From Ornatilinea apprima (GTDB taxonomy: Bacteria > Chloroflexota > Anaerolineae > Anaerolineales > Anaerolineaceae): a DNA stretch of 64,000 bases. A program made the position numbers and the translations under genes. The notes under the pieces are model-generated. The model saw only the letters and a program-made list of their open reading frames with translations. It ran no database searches and was not told the DNA's origin. The stretch lies in contig NZ_LGCL01000023.1 of the NCBI RefSeq assembly GCF_001306115.1, forward strand, positions 1-64,000, read 5' to 3'. Position 1 is the first letter of the stretch, and the number at the start of each line of letters is the position of its first letter. Shown here in pieces: positions 29,168-38,560 of the stretch.

Positions 29168-29866
29168 TCACCAAATGCCGGGGAACAAACGAAACCGCAC
29201 CTGCTCTGCATACTCGCGATAACCCACCAGGCGGTCTTGAAGTGTTTCATCTTCCAGGTGGGTGCGGATCACCAGCACGATACTCAGGAGAATTGCCGGA
29301 ATAAATGCCCAAACCGCGTCCAACAGCACAGGAGCGGCAATATAACTGACCAACGCGCCGGTGTAACCCGGATGCCGGATCCAGGCGTATGGACCGCTGC
29401 TAATAACCTTATGCCCGCGATCAGTTTGAATTCGCACCATTCCAGAAAAGAACCGGTTTTCGACCAGCGCGTATGAACCCAGCGCGAACCCTGCCAGCAT
29501 CAGCACCAGCGCGGCAATCTTCACCAGTATGGAAAAATTTGGAAGAGTGCTGAATAGCCCATCCAAACCGGCCGTCAAGGGAATCAAGCCGCCGCCCAGC
29601 CCCACCAAAGGGGCCAGCCAACGATCCCAGGGTTCCGGGTCATCATGGTGGAGCATACGCGCGCGCTCAGCAAGCAAATCGGGGTGCTTACGGCCGGCTA
29701 TTGCCCTGCTGGCGACAAAACCAAGGATGTTGATGGCGGCATACACCCAGGCTTCCCACCAACTCCAACGGCGTGTCATGAGGATCGGCAGTAGAGGAAT
29801 GATGAAAACAAAAATCAGAACCTGCAGCAAAACGCCTGGTGTCATGGATTTCTTTATATTTTCCAT
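29168..29866 (-). CDS. Isoprenylcysteine carboxyl methyltransferase-like membrane protein
   Basis: The 232-residue protein has about five membrane helices and the PEMT/ICMT signature SSGPYAWIRHPGYTGAL followed by HLEDETLQDRLVGYREYAEQV. Bacterial members methylate unknown small substrates or lipids using S-adenosylmethionine. The ATG at 29866 has AGGAAG just upstream; longer frames begin in non-coding DNA. Confidence 0.75.
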   Translation of the reverse strand: MENIKKSMTPGVLLQVLIFVFIIPLLPILMTRRWSWWEAWVYAAINILGFVASRAIAGRKHPDLLAERARMLHHDDPEPWDRWLAPLVGLGGGLIPLTAGLDGLFSTLPNFSILVKIAALVLMLAGFALGSYALVENRFFSGMVRIQTDRGHKVISSGPYAWIRHPGYTGALVSYIAAPVLLDAVWAFIPAILLSIVLVIRTHLEDETLQDRLVGYREYAEQVRFRLFPGIW

Positions 29867-30332
29867 TTGCTTCCTACCCGCTCCTTTCCTCATTATACGG
29901 ACGGATCCCAACTGCCGGAAGAGCACTTTGTCAAATTTGCTATATTGGGCGCATTTCTACGTTGCATTGCACCAGCATCGACTAGGCTTAATTGATCATG
30001 CGGACAAGCTTGTTCTTTGCGGCTGAGTCTTTCAGCGCCAATCTCTATGCAAGCTTTTTCACCGATTACCAACGAAAAGAGGGTATTCATTTGAAAAACG
30101 GCTATTTGGATGAGAAGTTCAGCAAAATCATCGAGTTTGTGAGGCAGATAATTCGTCATTTAGGAATAAGGAAGATCAAGATTTCCTTCGTACGAATGTC
30201 ATTTTCATGCACGCTGAGAGAAAACCTTTTTGGAAATTCACCTTAATGTTAATTGAAACTGAATCCTCGAAAATCATTTATGGCGAGGATGTGTATCAAG
30301 TTATATTCACATCAGGGCTTGAGTCAAAAATC
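29867..30332. other. Intergenic stretch, no gene seen
   Basis: Frames of up to 88 codons exist on both strands but overlap each other, lack Shine-Dalgarno sites and show no family resemblance. A hairpin-like end for the proton ATPase gene was not found. The stretch probably carries the promoter of the methyltransferase-like gene. Confidence 0.35.
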
Positions 30333-32690
30333 TCAAATAGAAGGTTTTTCCAATCCTAAAATTCCCGTAACTCGATAATACTGCACCTTCAGACCATCTA
30401 AGATTAGCATGGCGAAGAGTGTAATAACCAATAATATTAAGATGGATTGGAGAGAAACCGCGGCCATCACCCAGCCAAAGGCAGCCATGAGTGTAGCAAC
30501 AACGATATTGACAGCAATCATACCGGCAACCCATTTGCTGGGTGCAAATGACCAGAATTGATCCCTGGTCCGGGTCATAAAGATGGTCGCCATCGCCGAA
30601 TAGATCAGATACAGAAACATCAAGGAACTAATCTGTTCAGGATGTAAATTTTGAACCATTTGGTAAAACCAGAGGAGCCCAAGGCCGAGGGCCAGCCAGC
30701 CGATGGTGAAAATCGCTGATATTTTGGCCAGTTGGGGCATGTTCCAATTTTCAGGGACAGAAGTAGGCCATGCATTGTCTGTCCCTAATGTTAGGGTAAC
30801 TATATCATTCATCACAACAATGAATACAATCAAGCTTAATGAAACGGGGAAAAATCCGGCAAAGATCAATCCAAAGGTTAATAACGCAGCTAACTCGGCT
30901 GTGCGAGCCAATTTTGTAATGGTCCACGTCATCATTCGCCGATAAACGCGGTGGCCGCTATCAATCACCTTGGTGATGTCAGATAATTTAGGCTCAGTTA
31001 AGACAACCCTGGCTGCTGATTTGGCAACATCAGTGGCAGTACTGACGGCAATCCCCACATCCGCTTGCTTCAGCGCTGGTGCATCGTTGATGCCGTCTCC
31101 GGTCATTCCAACAACCATTCCTAATTTCTGTATCACCTGGACAATCCTGTATTTATCCTCGGGGTAAACATTTGCAAATCCGTCAAAATCTAATGGATTA
31201 GATAATGCGTCTTCCAATATCCCAATTCGGCTGCCAATTCCAACTTGCTTAGCAATTGCCCTTGCGGTACCGACCGTATCTCCCGTTAGCATGATGATAC
31301 GGATACCTAATTTTTTGATGCTCGCAATGGATTCCTTGGCATCTTCCCGTGGTGAATCTGCTAATGCAATAAGTCCCTGACAGACCAATTGCTCGTTTTC
31401 TCCGGAAGCAACTGCCAGAACCCTGGATCCTTTCGAACTCAGAAAATCAACCTGGTCTACGTAATTGTCTGGAACTGCTGCAATTTCGCTGATGACTGTA
31501 GGTGAGCCGAGAACTACATTCAAGAGGTTTCCACTTTGGGTGATCTGAGCCTTGGATACTTTGTGGACAGGATCAAAAGCGGTGAAAGATGTTCTCTGAG
31601 GCATGACTAAGTTTTGCGCTTTTAATGCCCCAAGGATTGCCTTGTTGATGGAATCGTTGGATGTATCGTCGCTCGCAGCCGCTGCTAACTTCAGAAGTTC
31701 AGCTTCTTCCAACTGCTCAAATGGAACCAGATCGGCGATTTCAGGGCGATTATTGGTCAAGGTTCCCGTTTTATCAACAAGCAAAACATTCATACTGGCG
31801 GCTTCCTGAATACCGGTCAGTCCCGTTACCAGCACATGTTCTTTGGCTAAATTTTTCGCTTCCAGCGAATTTGCAACGACAAAGCTGGAAGGCATGGAGA
31901 TAGGAATGGTAGCAATGAATAAGATAACTAAGAACGGCAGTAATTCCTGCCAGGGGGTTCCCCGAATAACCGCAGTAACCACAAGGATAACGGCGAGGAT
32001 AACATCTACATACGCAAGGTAGCGGACAATGGTGAACAGTAAGGCTTGCAGCCGCCCCGGAGCTTCTGCGATACGAACCAATTCTGCGGTCTTTCCATAG
32101 GAGCTCTTTGTCCCAATGGCTGATACGCGAGCAATTACCTCACCGTGGTTAATCGTGGATGCAGAAAAAATTGTTTCACCAACTTCCTTGGTTACATCAA
32201 TCGATTCACCTGTAAGCGCTGACTCATCAACACTGACTGTCCCATTGATAATTTCCATATCCGCTGGCACAATATCCCCAACCTTCACGTGCACAATATC
32301 TCCAGGGACCAGCTCACGAGACAGCAATTGCAGCCATTTTCCATTTCTCAAAGTGCGAGCACTGATTTGCAGTTGCTGATGCAAGTACCCAATGGCCTTC
32401 TTGGCTCGATTCTCTTGAATTTGTCCGATCACCGCGGAAAAAATAAGCAACAAAAAAACAACAGCTGCTTGAACCCCCTTACCCAGGATCAATTCAAATA
32501 TCATGGCCGCCTCTAGCAGCCAAGGAATTGGTCCCCACATCCTTTGCAAAATGCCCATGACCGGACCAACATGCTTTTCCGGAATTTCATTGAAACCGTA
32601 TTGTTTTCGTATGGCTTGAAGATCGGCTTCGTTTATACCAGTTCCTTGGTATGTATTTTCAATACCTCCCGTATCCTTATTTAGAAGCAT
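30333..32690 (-). CDS. P3A-type proton-translocating P-type ATPase
   Basis: A complete 785-residue P-type ATPase: LTGES actuator loop near 160, phosphorylation motif DKTGTLT near 306-312, TGDGINDAPALKQADVGIAV hinge, and about ten membrane helices. The amino-terminal WGPIPWLLEAA and overall length match the plasma-membrane H+-ATPase (PMA) group, which pumps protons out. The ATG at 32690 is favoured, since GGAGGA lies 7 bases upstream of it but abuts the ATG at 32696. It lies downstream of a long leader containing a candidate degenerate fluoride aptamer, and beside two fluoride-controlled operons, suggesting a role in surviving HF-driven acidification. Confidence 0.85.
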   Translation of the reverse strand: MLLNKDTGGIENTYQGTGINEADLQAIRKQYGFNEIPEKHVGPVMGILQRMWGPIPWLLEAAMIFELILGKGVQAAVVFLLLIFSAVIGQIQENRAKKAIGYLHQQLQISARTLRNGKWLQLLSRELVPGDIVHVKVGDIVPADMEIINGTVSVDESALTGESIDVTKEVGETIFSASTINHGEVIARVSAIGTKSSYGKTAELVRIAEAPGRLQALLFTIVRYLAYVDVILAVILVVTAVIRGTPWQELLPFLVILFIATIPISMPSSFVVANSLEAKNLAKEHVLVTGLTGIQEAASMNVLLVDKTGTLTNNRPEIADLVPFEQLEEAELLKLAAAASDDTSNDSINKAILGALKAQNLVMPQRTSFTAFDPVHKVSKAQITQSGNLLNVVLGSPTVISEIAAVPDNYVDQVDFLSSKGSRVLAVASGENEQLVCQGLIALADSPREDAKESIASIKKLGIRIIMLTGDTVGTARAIAKQVGIGSRIGILEDALSNPLDFDGFANVYPEDKYRIVQVIQKLGMVVGMTGDGINDAPALKQADVGIAVSTATDVAKSAARVVLTEPKLSDITKVIDSGHRVYRRMMTWTITKLARTAELAALLTFGLIFAGFFPVSLSLIVFIVVMNDIVTLTLGTDNAWPTSVPENWNMPQLAKISAIFTIGWLALGLGLLWFYQMVQNLHPEQISSLMFLYLIYSAMATIFMTRTRDQFWSFAPSKWVAGMIAVNIVVATLMAAFGWVMAAVSLQSILILLVITLFAMLILDGLKVQYYRVTGILGLEKPSI

Positions 32691-33123
32691 TGCCATTCCT
32701 CCTTTTTTTCATTACCTTACTGTAAGTATTTTCCAGTGAATATTTTCGATCGATAGAAACCTTTTAAAACAGATTTTTCCGAAAGTATAAGTAGAAGCAC
32801 TCAGCCAATTCTGGCGGATCCCCGACCTTTCCGAGGAGCGGCAAGCTTCATCGCTATGAAAAAAAGCTTCTCCCAACGGGAAAGTTGCAAAACCGCGCAG
32901 GGTCAGGCAATTAGCATAAGGCTGGTCTGCAAGGATCTTATTCGCTTTACTAGTTTCAGGGACAGCATCCCCGCTCATAATGCACCACGAGCAGCGTTCG
33001 GTGATGATGCCCTTCGGGTTAGCCGTGCAGTAGTTGCCGCGCGCTGCAATATCACCACGATAAATGTACACGCCCACTCCCAACACTTATAAAACGCCGC
33101 GTCCAACTTGGTTCACCGATGGG
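32691..33123 (-). promoter_or_regulatory. 430-base leader of the proton ATPase gene
   Basis: No plausible protein is encoded in this stretch. On the minus strand it contains a possible stem GGTGAT...ATCACC near 33004-33057, a terminator-like hairpin CTTTCCC-GTT-GGGAGAAG followed by seven T residues near 32866-32890, and then the aptamer-like segment at 32791-32855. This order suggests a structured RNA leader, but I do not recognise a known class in its first 200 bases. Confidence 0.4.
32791..32855 (-). promoter_or_regulatory. Candidate degenerate fluoride riboswitch
   Basis: Read on the minus strand it begins AGCGATGAAGCTTGC and CGCT and ends GCC-AGAATT-GGCTGA, then GTGCTTCTAC. The order matches a crcB-motif aptamer: P1 pairing AGCG/CGCT, P3 pairing GCC/GGC, and a GAAGC/GCTTC pairing that replaces GAGGC/GCCTC of the two clear copies in this window, a compensated change. 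The conserved AAAC joint is absent and about 20 extra bases sit between the stems, so it may be degenerate or unrelated. Confidence 0.35.
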
Positions 33124-34617
33124 TTATTGGTCATCTTGAAAAACGATATGATATACATCTTCGCCGAAACTGGTCGGCAATGGTTTCGCTTCGATCAATT
33201 TATACGTTCGCTCTCCATCCTCTTTTCTCTCTGCCCGGAGAAAAATGGCATTTTCCAGCCCTCTATCAAAAAATGAATGTGCGAGATCGTATTGATGGGT
33301 CACAAAGAAGACTTTAACATCCTGTTCTAACAATGCGCTGGTAATTTGCCTGCTGATCTCTGAGCCTTCCCTTTCGTTGGTGGCTGCAAAGGATTCATTA
33401 AACAGGATTAACGAGTTGGATGAAATCGTATCAGCAATATCATCCATCCGGCTCAACTCCTCATCCAGCTTCCCGCTGGTCATGGTCTTGTCTTCTTCTC
33501 TTTTATAATGGGTAAAGACACCCGTACAGAGATTGGCTGTAAAATCGTCGGCGGGTGTAAACATTCCGCTCTGCATCATCAACTGTGCCAGGCCGATGCT
33601 GCGCAGGAAGGTAGATTTACCTCCTTGATTCGCGCCTGTGATCATCACTAAATCTTTCTGATCAGCGTTCACCTCATTACCAACGATCTTTTGTTTCTTC
33701 GTCAAAGCCAGGCAAATATCATATAAACCGTGAAACGAGTGTCTTCGCTCGTTGGTTGGCGCGGGCAAAGGAAGGCAAGTGGCACACCCCATTTGTGCAA
33801 GCTGCTCGTGAAGATTGATGCAGCCGATATAAAAACCTAATTCGATTTGCAACATCTTAAAAAAGTTATCAATATGATCCGCGGATTGTGCGAGCGCATT
33901 GGCGACCAGATCAACACCCGTATCCTTTAGCTCACCCAATGCCCGAGCACCAGCGTCATCCCGATCGGCAATATATATGGAGTAAGCTTCGTTCTCCCGG
34001 ATGAAAATTTCCTTCCACCATTTTGTGCTGAGAGGTTTTCGCAAGATATAATTTGTTCCCTCATTGCCCTGCCCCAGATCTACACTAATCATCACACCTT
34101 CACGGAACTTCAGTTCTTTCAGATGATTTTCGGCAATAGCAAAATAGTTGTCATCCAGTTCTTGCTGGATCATTGCGAAAAATCGTTTGAATCCTTCCGA
34201 CTCGAATAGCGCCGCATTATCATCTGCAATGCCTCTTAATCGCTTCAACAACTCGAAAAGCATTTTTATAAATTCATGAGAACCGCTGAGGATGGCAGTC
34301 GGATAGTGTCCATAGATTCCCAACCATCCCTTTTGTTTGTTGGTCTTTGCTTCAATTGGGAGTTGATAGATTTCTCGGATGACAGAGGGGTATTTTAAGC
34401 AATCCTTAAGAATATCTTGTCGGTAGAGGATGGTATCTATGTCTTCCGTACCAGACAGAATGGAGGTCCTGGCAATATCAAACACAAAATTGTCGCCCTG
34501 CGCCATGGCGTCAAACAGTGTTTTTAATTCCAGGTCTTGGACCAATGCTTTTGCTTGTAGAGGTAAAGGGCAATGCGGGCCAAAATCCTGGTCGCGAAAC
34601 ATAAGGAAAGCTTTCAT
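33124..34617 (-). CDS. MutS-like ATPase, second of a pair
   Basis: The 497-residue protein ends in a MutS domain V ATPase: Walker A TGANQGGKSTFLRSIG at about 335-350, and a Walker-B-type SLILFNESFAATN where Asn/Glu replace the usual DE. Upstream is a helical MutS III/IV-like core. The amino-terminal mismatch-recognition domain of MutS1 is absent, so ordinary mismatch repair is unlikely; the layout is closer to MutS-related proteins of unknown function. Its ATG overlaps the TGA of its partner gene by four bases, so the two are probably made in equal amounts and may form a heterodimer. Control by the fluoride riboswitch upstream is inferred from position. Confidence 0.8.
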   Translation of the reverse strand: MKAFLMFRDQDFGPHCPLPLQAKALVQDLELKTLFDAMAQGDNFVFDIARTSILSGTEDIDTILYRQDILKDCLKYPSVIREIYQLPIEAKTNKQKGWLGIYGHYPTAILSGSHEFIKMLFELLKRLRGIADDNAALFESEGFKRFFAMIQQELDDNYFAIAENHLKELKFREGVMISVDLGQGNEGTNYILRKPLSTKWWKEIFIRENEAYSIYIADRDDAGARALGELKDTGVDLVANALAQSADHIDNFFKMLQIELGFYIGCINLHEQLAQMGCATCLPLPAPTNERRHSFHGLYDICLALTKKQKIVGNEVNADQKDLVMITGANQGGKSTFLRSIGLAQLMMQSGMFTPADDFTANLCTGVFTHYKREEDKTMTSGKLDEELSRMDDIADTISSNSLILFNESFAATNEREGSEISRQITSALLEQDVKVFFVTHQYDLAHSFFDRGLENAIFLRAERKEDGERTYKLIEAKPLPTSFGEDVYHIVFQDDQ

Positions 34618-36149
34618 CGTTTGATGCGCTCCTTTAACAGGTCATGCGTCAGATGATATTTCTCAGCGATATTAAGCGCATACGCCAGGCCGTCGGCGCG
34701 CCTCCGAATAACCTTGAAAGTGCGCAAAGCGGGGTTTTTCGGCACGATCGTGCTGACCATGCTAACCGTTTTTCCGTTTAATGATGCCAGTTCATCAAGA
34801 AACGTCACACAGACACATAACAGATCCAACTGGATAATCTTCTCCATAACCTTGTTGCTCAAATAAACAGCATCCTTCAACGTAGTGGAAGTGAAAACCT
34901 CGTTCATGATGACGATACTTGCCGGTGTTGCCTGTTTCAGAATCTTATGCATTCTTACCAGATCATCCTGTAGTTTGCCGCGTAGATTCTGGATATTCTC
35001 TTCTTTTTCAAAATGGGTGAACAGGTTATCAAATAAGAAGAGCCGGGCATGCCTGCCTGGAACAGGCAGCCCTAGACTGCCCAGGTAATGGATTTGACCG
35101 AACATGCGCGCGAAGGTTGTTTTCCCGCCCTGGTTGGGACCGGAAACGATGATGATCCGCTCTTTACCTGTCAGAAAAATATCGTTGCATATAACCGCCG
35201 CATTTTCTCCGGTCAGCTTATTGGCCAAAGCGATATCAAATCCATCCACTTCGGAAATTTCTTTGCTTACAGCAGAAACCTCAGGATAACAAAATTTCAA
35301 ACCGGCCAACTTGATTTTCTGAATAAATTCCAAATACGCCACATAAAACTGGACTTCCTGATCAAAAACGCGGATGGTCTCATCCAGAAAATTTTGATGC
35401 ATTTTACAGTACTGATCAAGATCCGCGAATGGCTCTGGATGCAACCTTGCGACATAATCAAGAATCTGACCTTCTACATGATTCATGCCAGATGCCTTCC
35501 TAAGCTTGGATCGGTAATCCTTCACAGCACCTTGTTTGAATTTTTCGAATGTCCGCTCAACCTCCCTGCTGTAGTTGATTTCCGATTGATATCTGCGAAC
35601 AATGATTTTTCGATCTTTGATAATGAGCGTGTAGCGAATGGTTGATAAGGCTGCCTTGCGCTGTTCCGTCTCGGTTCGAAGTGTATGGTAATAGGGCGAA
35701 TGCACATAATTATTCAGATATTCTCGAAAGGCGATAAAGCCCCGAGACTTTATTGGAGCCCGCGACAAATCCTCTGCCAGATCGCTGACCGCTTCGCAGT
35801 AAACAAGGGCGGCCTCTAAAAACCATCCTTCTCTGTGGTAGTGAAATTCAAGCTTTTCTACCAGACCGAGATACCGGCGCATCATGATCATTTTTTCCGC
35901 AAAGGTTTTGATGCTTTCAAATACAGAATTATTTTCCAGATCCCGGGCTACTTCCTGGCGATACCTGACCGTCTCGACATCCTTCAAAGGGGAATAGAAG
36001 AACGGCCTAAGGTTATATTCACGCCTGCCAAAGACAATCGCATCGATCACTTGATCCAGGTTCAGATCAGGAAAATATGGAGGCATGATCGCCGATCCAA
36101 TTTGCGTGTGGTCAGGTTGCTGTTCAAACAGGATACTTTGAAAGGTCAT
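34614..36149 (-). CDS. MutS-like ATPase, first of a pair
   Basis: A 511-residue homologue of its neighbour. The ATPase motif is SGPNQGGKTTFARMFG near residue 345, followed by SIVIMNEVFTSTT as the Walker B region. Residues 1-330 form a helical core/clamp-like region. It lacks the MutS mismatch-binding domain. The gene begins about 87 bases after the terminator of a fluoride riboswitch, and MutS-like genes are among those known downstream of this riboswitch class. The role in fluoride stress is unknown; it may act on nucleic acid or simply as a paired ATPase machine. Confidence 0.8.
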   Translation of the reverse strand: MTFQSILFEQQPDHTQIGSAIMPPYFPDLNLDQVIDAIVFGRREYNLRPFFYSPLKDVETVRYRQEVARDLENNSVFESIKTFAEKMIMMRRYLGLVEKLEFHYHREGWFLEAALVYCEAVSDLAEDLSRAPIKSRGFIAFREYLNNYVHSPYYHTLRTETEQRKAALSTIRYTLIIKDRKIIVRRYQSEINYSREVERTFEKFKQGAVKDYRSKLRKASGMNHVEGQILDYVARLHPEPFADLDQYCKMHQNFLDETIRVFDQEVQFYVAYLEFIQKIKLAGLKFCYPEVSAVSKEISEVDGFDIALANKLTGENAAVICNDIFLTGKERIIIVSGPNQGGKTTFARMFGQIHYLGSLGLPVPGRHARLFLFDNLFTHFEKEENIQNLRGKLQDDLVRMHKILKQATPASIVIMNEVFTSTTLKDAVYLSNKVMEKIIQLDLLCVCVTFLDELASLNGKTVSMVSTIVPKNPALRTFKVIRRRADGLAYALNIAEKYHLTHDLLKERIKR

Positions 36150-36236
36150 AAAGGTCTCTTCTCTTGCGATTGTGGCTGGTTCAACATAAACTCCTCAAAC
36201 ATACTCTTATTGCTTAGCCTTAGAAAGGCCATTGCC

Positions 36237-36318
36237 CAAAATAAATAGCCTCTACTGGAGCAAGCGCTCAGTAGAGGCCATCAGTCGGGTGACAGTTTTA
36301 GCGAGCCTCATCGCCATA
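36237..36318 (-). promoter_or_regulatory. Fluoride riboswitch (crcB motif) with terminator, copy 1
   Basis: On the minus strand the aptamer (36315-36269) reads GGCGATGAGGCTCGCT, AAAAC, a GTC/GAC stem, then TGATGGCCTCTACTG, almost identical to the structurally known Thermotoga fluoride aptamer. The 3' strand CCTCTACTG also forms the terminator stem with CAGTAGAGG (36249-36257 with 36269-36277), followed by ATTTATTTT. Fluoride binding should favour the aptamer, block the terminator and turn on the MutS-like pair. Confidence 0.93.
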
Positions 36319-36337
36319 TTATTGAAAAAGCCTATAT

Positions 36338-36343
36338 ATTATA
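36338..36343 (-). promoter_or_regulatory. Promoter -10 box of the MutS-like operon
   Basis: TATAAT lies on the minus strand 22 bases before the fluoride aptamer. A -35 element is weak (TTTCGC or nearby). The position allows transcription to begin just before the aptamer. Confidence 0.5.
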
Positions 36344-36760
36344 TCCGAAAATTCTTGCGAAATCGTTTTCGTACGAGTGGGTAAGGGCCTCTGGGTTTTG
36401 TCACGGCAGTTCCTCAAGAGCCATACTAGATCCTTTCCACTGTTCGAAAACCCTCCACCTTTTTGCGATCCCGGATACCTATACTCCAAACACTTTCTCA
36501 ATATCGAATTAGGATAAATTGATACTTTTTATATTTCAGGTAGTTCTCACTCACAGTGGTTATTGTGGTCATTCCATGGAGAATTACAAAAGGCATATCT
36601 CAATCCGAACGGATTTATAATTCCATCTCCTCAGGCAGGTTCTGGTTGTCAAATGGAAAGTGCTTTCCAGTTTTTCGAGTTAAATTCTACGATCAACACT
36701 TAGCGAGGTTATACTTTCGATTTTCCGCTAAACTTTCCGCTTTTTTTGAAAATGATCTGA
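36344..36760. other. Intergenic stretch, no intact gene
   Basis: It separates the MutS-like operon promoter from the 3' end of the truncated P-type ATPase. A minus-strand frame of 60 codons near 36319-36501 overlaps the promoter and has no family. The AT-rich part at 36500-36760 may be the decayed 3' part of the P-type ATPase gene. Confidence 0.35.
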
Positions 36761-37564
36761 TTATAAAAATTTTGAACCAACCCAAAAATACAAATAGATG
36801 AAGGAAAATACAATGATTAAAATCCTGCCTAATTTACATTGCCTGACTCTATTTTTTATCCTAAAAGCCCCGTCAAGAATTGTGATCAAATCGGTCAGAT
36901 CATTAATCAGGATTTGTGAAAGTTTTCTTGCGATGGAGGAGCTATTGTTCACAAGAGAGATTCCAACATCTGCCACTTTGAGGGCAATTCCATCGTTCGG
37001 TCCATCTCCAACCATTGCAACGGTATTACCTGCTTTTTGAAGCTGTCTGACTAAGATCCCTTTTTGGGAAGGTGTTAATCTCGCAAACACAGAACAATAT
37101 GAGGCTTGCCTGATTACTTCCGCCCATTCCATCCTATCAATGATCCTGCCCGTTAATGCAGCCTTTTGACCAGCAGTTATACCGCTTTCAGCGCCAATGC
37201 GGACCGCGGTTTCTGCTTTATCGCCAGTCAACAACAGACTCCGAATTCCTTTTTGAGCAAATTGTCGAATGATTTCTTGCGTTCCAGGTTGTAATGAATT
37301 TTCCAATTGAAGTAAGCAGAGGAAAGAATATTCTTTCGGAGAATCGTCAAAATTGCCGGATGCGTATGCTAAAGCAATTGCGGTATCTCCATTTTGAGCA
37401 ATAGCCTCGATTTGAGATTTACAAGTCAACCAAAACCCAAAATCATTATTTTCAAGAGACCCGCTCGACGTAAAATGACGATTACACAACTTGTAAATAA
37501 CCTCTGGGTCTCCTTTTGCGAAATAGAAACTACCTGCTGTACTTGTTTCAAATCCACAAGCCAT
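36761..37564 (-). pseudogene. Truncated P-type ATPase, second part (after in-frame stop)
   Basis: This part continues, in the same frame, the fragment at 37589-38455. The PFDSEHRYMACGFE segment of the nucleotide-binding domain follows directly after the stop, then LTGDKAETAVRIG and VGDGPNDGIALKVADVGISL, where the usual TGDGVNDAPALK has changed. Only one membrane helix (near the end) remains of the normal six carboxy-terminal ones. It is either a decayed gene or a soluble-domain remnant expressed separately from an internal start. Confidence 0.7.
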
Positions 37565-37588
37565 ATATCGGTGCTCAGAGTCAAAGGG

Positions 37589-38455
37589 TTAGTCGTAAAT
37601 TCGTTTGTATTGTAATAACAGTTCATTTACATCGATGCGATTTTTTTGAGCAAACCTGATAAGCGCTAAATCAATCGGATTTGCCAGAATGGTTTTCTGA
37701 AAAAACAAAACATCGTTACATAATGCGCAAGCCTTGTAAACCAGTTGAGCTACAGATTCTTCAATATTTTTTGTTCCATTCTCAGTTTCAATAATCAGAT
37801 CCGGGAAATATACTTTCTTGATATCCATTTGCCTCGTCGTAAGCACACCTGTCTTATCAAAACAGACAAGGTTTATATCTCCCATATGTTCCAAAGCGCG
37901 AATATCACGGATTTGTACATGTGCGCGTTTGAGCCTTTTTGATTCGTTCGAAATAATCAGGTACCTGCATAGGTTGTCATTCTGTAGCAAATTGAGGACG
38001 AAAGAAAAGAACAAGAAAATGATCAGCAAGGTAAGATCATAGGATTGAACAAACAAAAGCACAAATACGGGTAAAAACAAAATGATGGTCCATAAATTTT
38101 CCTTGTCGATAATGCGGAACGTATACGGCTGATTCTGTTGACCCTCTTGGCTTAAAACCTTCCCATATTCTGTTTGTTCACCGGTAGAAAGTACTACTCC
38201 TTTCCCGTACCCTCTGATTACTCGACTACCGTGATATGCGATTACGTCATCTTTGGCAATTTTTTTCTCGACCGGTAATAGTTCACCTGTGATCTCAAAT
38301 TCATCGATCTCTAACCCCCTGAATTCAATGAGTCGTAGGTCGGCAGGGACAATATCTCCTGTTTGAATGATAACCAGATCAGAAATACGCAAATCTTTTT
38401 CATCGATATTGGTGAGCTTCCCATCAATTTCAATCGTAACAAGGTTTGCGTTCAT
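37589..38455 (-). pseudogene. Truncated P-type ATPase, first part
   Basis: The 288 residues start in the actuator domain (IIQTGDIVPADLRL), with TGEL in place of TGES, then two membrane helices and FDKTGVLTTRQM in place of DKTGTLT. The first two membrane helices of a normal ATPase are missing, and no ATG, GTG or TTG precedes the ATG at 38455 before a TAA. The frame ends at TAA 37589-37591 and resumes at once in the same frame, so a single nonsense change splits the gene. It follows a CBS-domain gene in a fluoride-riboswitch operon. Confidence 0.75.
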
Positions 38456-38560
38456 GACATTACTCTTTAGTCCTGTTAATGATACATTTCCTCCGGAATA
38501 TCTGGTTGAATTGAATTAATGATCCGGTTTCGCCTTCATCCTTGATTCTTATTATGCTTT

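Noticed and set aside
29893-30246. Overlapping short frames on both strands
   Set aside because: They overlap one another, lack start signals and have low-complexity composition.
32712-33086. Minus-strand frame of 124 codons in the proton ATPase leader
   Set aside because: Terminator-like T-run and RNA pairing lie inside it, no ribosome binding site precedes it, and its sequence resembles no family.
34614-36149. Reading the MutS-like pair as ordinary MutS mismatch repair genes
   Set aside because: The mismatch-recognition domain is absent in both, each is about 500 residues instead of about 850, and the ATPase motifs are altered.
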